A DNA stretch of 64,000 bases, taken from the NCBI GenBank assembly GCA_958496175.1, contig OY292279.1, forward strand, positions 12,834,001 to 12,898,000. The letters are read 5' to 3'. Under the pieces are notes generated by a model. That model did not search any database. It had not been told where the DNA came from and saw only the letters and a program-made list of their open reading frames with translations. Below, one piece after another: positions 23,201-35,200 of the stretch; position 1 is the first letter of the stretch, and each line of letters starts with the position of its first letter. Origin of the DNA: Sisyra terminalis. Its lineage: Eukaryota > Arthropoda > Insecta > Neuroptera > Sisyridae. A program made the position numbers and the translations under genes.

Positions 23201-26200
23201 GCGCCAATCTCACCCGACTAGACACATAAATTATATATATATATATGTATATACAAAGTTTCACTAACAATAAGACGTTGAAATGGAAAAATTAAAATGC
23301 GGCCATCCCACATATGTATATGTATATTAACCGTATCTATAAACTTTCTTTTTTCTCAAGTGTATATTTTTATTCTCCTGCTTCTTGCTTTCAGGGTTTG
23401 TTAAGATAACGAATGGAGACAGGCTTTGTTTGTCGCGAGTGCTAAGAATTATTGACATACCCCTAAGAAAAGGGAGGTAAACGAACCCATCAACTATGAC
23501 CAATACACACGGATAAGGAATAAGCAGGGAATAAGAAGGAAAAAACCGTATTTTTTCGCTTTTCCAGATTTTTTATGTCTCATGCTTGGGGCTTAAAATG
23601 AAAAATGAAATTATATATAATTTATCATGTGCCTTTATTTTTCATTCATAAATTTAAACAGGTTCTGATTGGCTTATTTTCTTCATGCTCTAAATACAAA
23701 TTTTCGTGTAAATTTCTTTGATATTCAAACATTTAAGGATATTTTGGGATATTAAAAGTATTTCGTGATGAAAATGTGAAAACTTTTTGTTGAAAAATAT
23801 TTCTGATTAAGTGATTAGAGAGAAATGTTCACGATTTCAAACGTTAAGGTCAACAAGGTTAACTGTAACGTTCACAATTTGAACCGAAAATTTGACAAAT
23901 GCGATTTTAATTGATATAATTATGGGAAAACATGAGCAAAACCATATTTTTGTGCCTAGGACAATTGATAAAATAATTGCTATTTTTGAAATAAGAACTA
24001 AATAGCTAAAAAGTTAATGAGTGTTTCTTTTAAAGTTGAAATTGGGTGCTAACAAGTCTAGAAGATTAAGCTTCCACAGGGAATTGAATTTGTTGTACTT
24101 GGCAGACATTTATATAAATGCGATTGGAAAACAAGTAATACGAATTCTTTGAAGAAAAAAATAGACATTCGTACAATCGATAAAAAACTATGAAAAAACA
24201 ATTTTGAAATATATTTTTTTTGGTCTACCTTTTCACTGCTAATCATAAAAAAATTATATATTCGTGGAGGACTTCAATGTAATCTATCTTTTAACATCAA
24301 ATTTGACATGAAAGGAAATTATATTTTTTAGCATTCGTAATATTTTTCAAATATTTATCTAATTTTTTTCACAAAAAAAATTATCTCAAACTCTTTGTCT
24401 GTACGTTTGAATATTTCTTTCTTTTTCGACGATTTAATGAAAAAATGGAAAAATTTCTGAAGAAAATTAAATTATTAAAGAGAAAGCATTTTTTTCTTGC
24501 ATGAAAGTCGTCATTTTCCTTTTTTCCCCAAAAAAATAACTATGAAAAATAAAAGTAGAGAATTATAAACCCATATTTTGTAGAAACCTGTAAAGACATG
24601 CTTTATGGAGCTTACCATAATAAAAAAACTCCTTATTACTTACGATGTGATTATTTGGTGACCAATGCTTGATAAAATGACGACATATCCAAGCCTAAAA
24701 ACAATATAAAACCATACATGCCTAAATGGGGGTCACTGAGACCATATACTCAAATGCAAGCCTAAAAAATATCCTTAACTTACAAAAAATGTATATTTTC
24801 AGTAGAAGTCTATACTAGTTATCATAATATGTCGACAAGAAAACCCAAAAAAGAAATATCATGATGAAACAAATCTTTTCGATAATTAAGCAGCAATGAA
24901 TCTCATCCGACCAAATCCAAACCTTTTTGAAATTAAATTCAATTTGTTGCTAATGAATTTTTATAGGACTATAATGGCGTCGATACCAATACGGATTGTA
25001 GAGCTGGTAAAATGCTAGCAAAACTGGATTAAGTATGCCATTTGTGAATTCAAAGATAAACAAAACAATCCACGAAACAAGTAATCAAAAAAAAGGTTTC
25101 CAAAAGCTATGACAAAGAACTCTTTTAAGAAATACTCTAAAAAGGGCTCCAAATCTGAAGAGAGGAAATCAGAATCCTTATTTGCCTTGAGTATATTTAA
25201 GAACATTGCTACATAAAGAAAAATTTTCATACTGTGGATTTGAATACTTTAATACTAATTCAAACTGAAGCAATAAATATTGAAACTTAAGTCGACTGTT
25301 TTTTGTGTCCTAATTGGCTGCATCTTTGTTCGCTAAAACCCTCATGAAGTAGGAAATATTGTTTAGGACCACCTAATTGGCCGCCTCCTGAGATTTAAAC
25401 TAGGATAACCTCTGGATAAAACTCTGGAAACTAGGATAAAAATGTTAAATTTTAGTATAAAGGAGCTGGAAAGGAAAACCTCCTAAGATTTACTATTGGA
25501 GCAGATATATGAACGTGGAAATAAGGAAAAAGAATTTTAGCTTATGATAATAATCACAGTGTTATATTATAATATAACAAAACGTTTTAACAAAAAAATT
25601 TTTTTTTTCTTAAATTCGTAAAATTGTTGCCAAACCTTTGTAATTTGTGGTATGCTCAGCTGATAATTGTTTTTACGTAATTTGATATCAATACTATTTA
25701 CTAATTGGTACATGATACTAAACAGAAGTAAGTTTAGTTATTTATTTGATAAAATAAATGCGACTGAAAAATGTGATTTCGAGACAAAGTAGCAAATTTC
25801 TTCTAATTTTAAATAGAACACTTCAAAAATCAAAGACCTTAGAGGAATTATTATACAGAATCGGTCGTAGATTGATATTTTAATTATACTTAAGAGGTTT
25901 GTATGTGCTAATACAAAGATCTTGAAATTTTCATATTATTGTTTTACTTAATTTATGCAAAAAATATGAAATAGAAAATAAAAACATTTTCCTAAAAAAA
26001 AAATAATTATCCGATTGATCTAAAATTTTAATACAATTTAGGGGTTGGTATTGTCTTCAATATTAAAATTTAGCAACTATATAACTTTATAAAATCTATT
26101 TCAAAAACAATACAAATGTTTCAAAGTTTATTATTTAAAATATTCTATATTTATTATTTCATGTTTCTATAATTTATATGCAATGTTTTTTCCAATGAAT

Positions 26201-29200
26201 CACAATTAATATTATGGTTTGCTGCTTATTTAAAAGTATTACAAATCTAACCCCTTAATTACAATTTATGTATTGATACGCCTTAAATGACATCAGTGCT
26301 ATTTGCATGTACAAATTCGTAATTAATATTGGCAGTGGGAGTGGTTTTGTTCAATTTTAAAAATATCAACAATAAAAACAAATGAATATTTTTAAATCTT
26401 GCAGTTCCATTGGCTAATAGCCTTTTGCATTGAACTCTATGCAATGTGTCATATAATATTAGGGCTTTGGCCAAAGCATTATGTATGTATTAGATAAGCG
26501 CTCAAAGCTTACTACACTGAACATATTATACTATATAAAGGTTATTGATAATTATGGAAAAATACTTTCAGAAAAATATTTGACAAAATGTAAGAAAAAC
26601 AATATGAAATGAATATTTGTATCCCGAGTCGTTTTGAGTGTATATTTATGTACATATTCCGGTTATCCAAGATTAATTCTCTTATAGTGCGGAAGTGGGT
26701 TTTTTTTCACCATGTAGTGCTTTTCTACGAAACCTTAAGAAATTCAGGTTTTATGAAAAATATATATAAAACTTATAAAAAATATTTTCATAGGAATACC
26801 TCTGTGTTTAACAGCCATGGTTACATTTTGAAACGTGTTTTTTTTTTCAAAAAGTATTATTTTTTGATAGATTTTATAAAGCAATAACGCTAAAATGGTA
26901 ATATTTTTAACATAAAAAGACTTTATCACCCCTAAATCATAATAGAATTTCAGATAAAACAGTTTAAAAAAAATGTTTTCTATTTTCCATTCATTATTAT
27001 CTTTTGACGGCGAAAAAAAACTTTTACGGAAACGATGATCTGAAATTTTCAGGATTTAAGTGTTTTATTAGTACCTACATTAGGATGATTTTTTTTTTTA
27101 CTTTTTTTGGTCCCATCGTGAAATTTTGTTGGAAATACCAAAAAAAAAAAAAATTACCTGAAAGTTTGAGCCCTTAATATTAATTTTAAGTCCTCGACCA
27201 AAACGTGTAAAGATTTCTCATTGAAAATACACGGAAAGTCTGTTTTTTTATTTTTAAATTTCTATATCTCAGCGGCATTTCATGGGATCGCTTTTACCGA
27301 AGATGTTTTTTTCTCAAAATTAAACGCTCTACAAAAGTGCCCATTGCGACAAAGTCGTAACTCACACCGGTGAGGTAGTACGGGCCACTGAACCTGATTT
27401 TTTCATAAAATTCGCGTTTTTTTTTGCATTCATCTCGTACATAACAAGAGCTACGGAAAAATTATAAATGAAAAACTTGTAGAGAATTTGATTTCCTACA
27501 AAAAAGTTCTTGTAGACCAAATCGCTAAGATCAATAATTAACGAGACATTAAGTTAATATCAATATATTTTTTTTATATCAATTTATAAGTTTAAATCAA
27601 TGATCGGCAAAAATTTCACAGAAAAATCAATTCAAGGCTTAATATCTCGTTTAATATTGATCTTCGCGATTTGGTCTACAGGATCTTTTTTGTAGGAAAT
27701 CAAATTTTCTATAAGTTTTTTATTTATAATTTTTCCGTAGCTCTTGTTATTTACGAGTTAAATGCAAAAAAAACGCGAATTTTATGGAAAAATCAGGTTC
27801 AGTGGCCCGTACTACCTCACCGGTGTGAGTTACGACTTTGTCACAATAGGCACTTTTGTACAGCGTTTAATTCTGAGAAAAAACCACCTTCGGTAAAAGC
27901 GATCCCATGAAATGCTGCTGAGATATAGAAATTTAAAAATAAAAAAACCAGACTTTCCGTGTATTTTCAATGAGAAATCTTTACACGTTTTGGTCGAGGA
28001 TTTAAAATTAATATTAAGGGCTCAAACTTTCAGGGATTTTTTTTTTGGTATTTCCAACAAAATTTCACGTTGGGACCAAAAAAAGTAAAAAAAAAATCAC
28101 CTTAACCTACATACCAACAAAGTATCGTTAAAACTTCGTTTCGGGACTGATTTACCATATTTAAGAAAAAGAACACTGACAAACTATAAAATTATCGCAA
28201 TTATAGCAAAAAAGTCTGAAATTTTGGTATAAACTCAAAAAATATGGTAAGATAAGAAAAAGAAACATTTACCAATTTTAAATAAAAAAAAACCTACTAA
28301 TTAAAATAGTGAAATCGAAAAGAATGATCAACAATTGCCAGCATTAAATCTACATTTTCGCAACTTAAAATAAATCATCAATTTATATACTTAAGTATAT
28401 CAGACATAAGATGATTAAAAGGAATAATTAATGTAGAAATTAGTGAGGATTTGTGGTTTTGGTTAGAATTAGTTGATACTTTATAGCCCTTTGAAGCGGT
28501 CATCCTTGAAAGTGGTGGGTGAGATAAATAACGCTTAATCCGTAACAAAGAACCGACATTGATGTTTCCATAAGCCAACCTCCGTATTTTATGACAGTAT
28601 GCTTGTATTTTGTCTTCTATTATCTATAACACTTATACAAAAGCTGCTCAATCGTAAGGAATACCTTTTTAACCAACAAAACAAGACGATAGAGTCAAAG
28701 TAATATCGATTCACCTCATTTCAACGTTAGATAACGCAGATTTTTTCACAGTGTATTTGATAAGGTTTGCAATAAAAAAAAGTAGAATAAAAATGGGAAA
28801 ATAGAAGCTTTTATTTAGATAAACACTTTACGTAAGGTGCAAAAAAATCCTGTTTTTGATACAAAGACTGAAATATTTACAATTGATATACCGAAGGTTA
28901 TGAAATAAAAGGACCGATAAAACCAAAACACGTAGTAAAGATTCCATTGTAACTGTTTTAGTTGTTTAAATTTTCAATTGAAATCAGAAAAAAGATAAAT
29001 TCAATGAAAAATTCTTTAAAATTATTTATTTTGCACATGATAAAAATATTTTTGAGACCATAATTGAAAACCTTGATAAGATAGACGAAGCTTATACTAA
29101 AATAAGGATAATGAGATGATACTATTTTGAAATATTGGGAACTGACCACTTTGGTCACGATATCTGGTGGCCAAAAAAAGTATTAATTTCTGTGTGCACT

Positions 29201-32200
29201 TATAGGTGCAACTATATTGTAACGTGACGTCTCAAAACTGTATTGAGATGGTGTTTATTCGTTCTTTTAATTTCTTTTGGAAATAAATAATCACTTAACA
29301 ATTTTTTTTTATTACACTTGTATACACTTCTTATTACACAATTACACTTGTCAAAACAATCACTGAAACGACAATAATCACTTTTAATTCAAATCACACT
29401 AATAATCGCTTTAACGTAACGAAAATTCACAACTGAATTAACATACAGAACTCTGTGATACAGAACTGTGAATTGAGCGCCTTATATACCCGCAGCCCAA
29501 TATTCTAGAATATTCCAATGTTCGCGAACGTTCCACAACCTACTAGATGTTTCAAGAACAATCTATATGTACATTCACATTGGTGGGAGAGAGATAGAAG
29601 TTACTCAGCCAATCGCGTACCGGCATGGCACAAAGAGAGAGACAAACTTTGTCCCTTTCTGTTACAATATCAAGTAGTTAGCAATAATTAAATTAAAATC
29701 ATTTTTTTTCTAATTGAATTGGAAATTATTAAATTATGTCCTATAAAAAAGGAATAGAGTTTACGGTACTACGAATAGTTATAGTTGTAAATGACAAAAA
29801 AGTATAAAAAAAAGGTTTCTCGCTATACTCTTGTCTAGTAGCAATTTTGATTACATCAAAAATTTGTTCGGAAAAAAAGTTATACTTATTCAGCGGCGTT
29901 ATGAAATAATATTTATAAGTTTCAATTCCTGACGTATAAATAACAATAAAAATTGAATCACGAATAATTGAAAAAAATAGTTAAATAAGTTTAAACTATA
30001 ATTGATTGGCAACATTTCATCTTTATTCTTAAGACTTTATCAAGCTCTAGACATAGTTGAGAACTTGATGAAGTCCTAAGAATAAAGACGAAACTTTGCC
30101 ATTCAATTATAGTTTAAACTGATTTAACTATTTTTTTCAATTACTCCTGATCCTGATTCTATTGTTATAAAATAAAGATGAGAGCTATTTTTTAATCCAG
30201 GTGGCCGAAAGGACTACAGTATGTAGAAATAAATATTTTCAAATTTTACAGCCTAAATCATATCCATATCAATACGTAACTAGTAACTTTCCGTACAATA
30301 TTCACAGTCCAACACTTATCGACAATTGGTAAAAATTGGCAATGGTATGAAATCGAAATGATAGTTGAAACCAATGAAAATAATCAATAAGTTTAAATTT
30401 GAGACAATTATCGTTACAGATGTATTCCATTCCATGGATGTGGTTACAACTTTGCATTCTTTTTTCTTTACCTTTACCGTCATACATACATTAAACTATT
30501 ACTATTACTATAGAGTCAATTGATTATTATAATTATAAAATGTGTGTTTGTGTTTTTTCAATAATGTTTTTTAAACAATTTTTTTATTTATCAATACTAA
30601 ATTGTATTCTTGGTCTGTTGTTCTACCAGTTGGGTCATTTTAGAGCTTATTTTTATGACATTTGTGGAGTAATTTTTAAATTTTGAGCCCTGAAGAAGTC
30701 AGGAACAACTGACGAAACGTTGGCGATAAAATAAATAAGATTCCATAAGAAGCTTCGAACTTATTGCCCACAATTTAATTATTATATTTAAAAAGACAAG
30801 GACTTAAACAACATGGATTAAACTATTACATATTTGATATTAAAGGTTGATAATAACTGTTTCATATTTCAGTTGCCACAAATCACTGGTAACTTGTGTG
30901 CCAATTCAGGCACTACCAGGAGAAGCAAAAGAAGTATTACTTTTTTTCTTACTTTCGAAACTGGTCCTTGTATTTCGTGAGATTCATTTGTATAAGAAAG
31001 TGGTATACAAAACGTTTTAAGATTTATCATACTACTACATAACTTCTACTTTTATTATTTGAACACAGTTTAAATAAATGTCAAGCTTTTAGATTACTTT
31101 TTCTATTGATTAAATTTTTAAAGGAAATAAAATAAATTAAAACAATAACACTAACTCAATGTAAGCTTATGGGTAATTTTTTGGTTGCACACATTACGTA
31201 GCCATGTTTTTAAGCCGCGCCTACTGGTTAGTTTTCAATAAACCGAAATAACAAAGACTTCAATAGCTTCGTAATGGCACATAGTCAAGATTTCTATTAT
31301 AACATATTTTTCACGACACAAAAGCTTTCAGTAACTTCAACAATTTCAACATCTTTTGGTCCTTTTTCAACGATCACCAAAGAAAATATGAATTGCTTGC
31401 ACATTATTTGTCTTTGAGTTTTGCTAAAAGTTCGAGTACTTTTGATTTTTATATTTCTTTTGTAAATACGAGAAACTATCTTCGCCGTATTACGAAAGAA
31501 AAACAAACGTGTGTACATTTCTTTCGATAATTTTACACGAATGAGCCAAGAGGAAAACTTTCAAGGATACAAACCATCAATTAAAGCTATCAAGTCAAGT
31601 GTTCGGCTGTATCCTATCTCGGCAAATAAATTTTGATTTTCAATATGAGAAAAATGAGAAAAGCCCAGTGCGAAAATAAATTACGGCGGCTGAATCCGGT
31701 GAATGTCGTTTTTCACATAAAAAGGCAATAAAAATAATAAAAATACGACAGAAGTGAGAATTGGCCAATGGTTTTTTAATCAATTCTGAATTCGTGCTGA
31801 AAAAAGTAAACTTGAAACTTCCTTGATATACGTAAAAGTACACGTAAAAAATTCACAGTTTCTTTATGATTTTTTTCGATCGGATTTATCTGGCGTGCGA
31901 GCGTGCCCTTGGCCAATTCCAATATGTGAATGAAAAATCGAGAAAATCGGAAGCAGAAAACGACCGTGGATGTGAATGCCATTTTCTTTATTTGTGACTA
32001 GGTCGAGTTCACCATTGTCGAAACTTTTAGGCGCCAGACGATGTTGATTTCGCGTGCGAGACTTTCGTTTATAGGATTTCGTTCGAGAAAATTTATGATA
32101 CATTTTTCAAATTGTTTTTGCCATTTTTTTTTTGCACACGGAAAAATTATTATAAACTGTTCTCTTTATTTATTCTATTTAAAAAAGTTAAACTTATGGT

Positions 32201-35200
32201 CCATTTGAAAATTTGCGCTATTTTATCAAGTTAAAAAAATCGGCTTTTTTTTCCTATAAATTTCTTACAACGATTTAAAATTGTAAATTTTTAGGGTTCC
32301 GTACCTTCAAGGAAAAAAAGGTACTCCTATTAGATCATTTCATTGTCCATCTTTAAGTTTGTTGGTTGGTGAAGACCCTCTTTCTCTTCAGGTTTGATTG
32401 ATATTACCAACGATAGTTTACGATCCTTTAAAACTATTATTCAAAAAAGCTTGCAAGTTAGCTCAATCGAATATTACGGCCATCAAAAGCTTTTATTAAC
32501 ACTTGAAAATAAATCAAAACTTAAGGGATAATTCCATTGCATCTACAATTATGAAATTCATCTTAATTTTACAACTGATAGCTGTCCTTAATTATTTTCT
32601 ATCGTGATATTTTTCTGAGCCAATTTGACTAGTTTAAGTCTAAAATTCACCAAATTACTTTAGAATGCTTTTGAAATATGCATAATGTTTCATCCAAACA
32701 TTAAAAAGACTAATAATGTTCTTGGGAACTTGGATTTAAATAATAAGACATTATTTTTCAAATTATCTCAACGTTTCGTTGGTATTTATTTCCAACTTCT
32801 TCAGTAGAATTTAAAGCTAGTCATACTATCATGTATGTGTCAGTATAATTGCCGCTAGCGTACTCACTCAGTTATCTTATTAAAATGCCAGTATTTACAA
32901 CGAGGATGTTAACATCAAAAATTCTCCTGAAGAAGTTGGAAATAAATACTAACGAAACGTTGAGATAATTTGAAAAATAAATTCTTATTATTTAAATCCA
33001 AGTTCTCAAGAACATTATTAATTATTTACCACACCATGGATGAGAGCAACCAGGAATTAAAAAAGACTTTAAAAATAACTAAGAGCGATCGTTATTATAT
33101 TAGTCAATATTATATCGGTATCGTAAATCTGTACTTATCAATTTGAAACGTAAAGAACCTAATAAAATATTTATTAAAACACCAAAACGCATTATGTATC
33201 ATCTCCCTAGATCAGAAAATTTTACTTTTTTGGTATAATTACCAGGACGACAGAGTATCAAAGATATTAAAATAGCTGATAACCTTACCCGGCAAGGTTC
33301 CCAAATATTTTTCACAGGCTCACAGCCTGTGCTTAGTGTTTGGCAGATTTGGCCAGATTGGCTGTGAAAAACGCCATCAAGGAGTGAGATTATAAAAATC
33401 ATTGCATTACATGGAAAAACACCACCAGGCAAAAGAACAGTGAAAAGATGAAGAGGAACTCATCACAAAATATATGAGTTTAGTTATGATAATATTGATA
33501 CCAAGTTTTTTCCAGGCTCCGAGTTTGCATTTTCGATAAATTTTATGAGAGGTTCATGTTAAATTAAGTAGGAAATTAATACTTTAGTTTCGATTTGGCA
33601 TACGAGTAATTACGTCGAGTAGAAGAACCAAGCAGAAAACATTCAGGAAGTGTTCTCAACATTAGCCAATCACAGCTGGATGATCGAAAAATACTCGCAA
33701 TTACGTTATCTACTCTAATATTATAAAGAGGAAAAATTTGATTGTCTGTTTGCATTGAATAGGCTCCGAAACTACTTGACCGATTTGAAAAATTCTTTCA
33801 CTGTTTGGAGGCTGCACTATCTCCGTTGAACATAAGCTATATTAAATTTTCAGTTTATTAAATTTGTCTTTTTAAAGTTGATAAAATAGTGTTTTTAAGT
33901 ATGATTATGTTTTTCGTAAAAGAAATAAGAGAAATAAAAAAAATTATATACCAGTACAAATAGCAAATCTGAAAAGAAAATATAATCTACCTCTATGTTA
34001 CGCAGACGAAGTCGCGGAGATCAGCTATTTTGTATATATGTACAAAAAAATCAAGTATATGCTCAATAGGTGATATGAAATAACATAGTTAAAACTTGAA
34101 GGCCAAAATGAGAGAATGACAGGTATAAATATATGGTTTAAGGAATCTGAACCGGTTTGAGGCATTTATTATTTGTTGTCAATTATAAATACATTAACAC
34201 CTTTTTCCGATTCTATAAATTACAGCTTTGAATCTGCATTTTTCTCATTATTATAATATTTATTATCGCAAGTTGAGAGCAGGTAAAATTCTTTTCAATT
34301 TAACACCTGTTAGGAATTTATTCGGTTTTGCTCACAATAATCGTCATTTTGGAGCAAAGGTCAAAAAATTGTACTTTAATATTTTTCTACCTGAATTCTA
34401 CCGTATGATTGAAGAACAGGTTAATCGATTTCGATAATATTATGTTCTCAGGTACATCTTTGTGTTTGGCCCAAAACAAAAAAATATAAGAAAGGTCACA
34501 AACAAGTCTAATATAAATAGTTTATTCTTACCAATATTTTATTCTGATTTCATTTATGGTTCCAATTTAAAGACAGCATTACTGATTTGATAGAAATTTT
34601 GTAATAAAGTTCAACTAATTTTTCTTTGGAAGAAAAGGTTGCCTATTCTCGTTTAATTATTAATAATAAAAGTAGCATTCAGAAGAAGGCCAATTAAAAT
34701 AAATAAATGGACATCCATTAATTGGATTTAAATTGGATTCTTTAATTAAAAATCCATGTTCTTTTTTAATATATCGAAAAATCAGCGTACATGAAATCAG
34801 GGGTGGCCTATACAAATGATATTGCGGGTCACTTCGGAAATACATCAAAACTCCGGGAGCCTCTTTTGAAGTTATATCTCAAGTTCTCCATACTAAATTT
34901 AGATACACTGTAATCATTTTAATATTTCGATTTTCACCAATTTGGTCATTATAAAAGGTATACATTTTATGAAAACCTGATGTATATCGCGGGTCGAAAA
35001 TATTGTCAAAGGTGCCTTCTGTGGTCCGCGGGTTGGCTACCTTTGACAACCTCTGATTGAAATAAACAATGAATAATCTATCTTTTATCTACATATATAA
35101 AATTGTGGTGTTGGTTTATGTAGATTTCAAAAACTCAAAAAAATTATCATTGATTTAGCTCAAATTTTGTCACGATATACAATCTGCTTCAAAGATTGGT

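Larger units (their letters stand above)
29218..29666 (-). mobile_element. Solo LTR with heat-shock elements, flanked by ATAT
   Basis: Read on the minus strand it begins TGTAACAG and ends CGTTACA, is 449 bp long, and carries in order heat-shock elements, a TATA box and an AATAAA signal, the expected U3-R-U5 plan. The target duplication ATAT is present on both sides. No internal retroelement sequence adjoins it, so it is a solo LTR left by recombination. A second copy lies at 38188-38653. The type is probably Gypsy-like; no coding part is available to confirm. Confidence 0.8.
32711..33020. repeat. 310-bp palindrome bearing a hammerhead on each strand
   Basis: Outer arms AATAATGTTCTTGGGAACTT.. 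and ..AAGTTCTCAAGAACATTATT mirror each other and continue inward through one hammerhead motif per arm. The centre (about 32815-32920) is unpaired and GC-richer. Confidence 0.85.

Noticed and set aside
27671..27910. 79-codon open frame
   Set aside because: It sits entirely inside the right arm of the 27-kb foldback and has no family resemblance.
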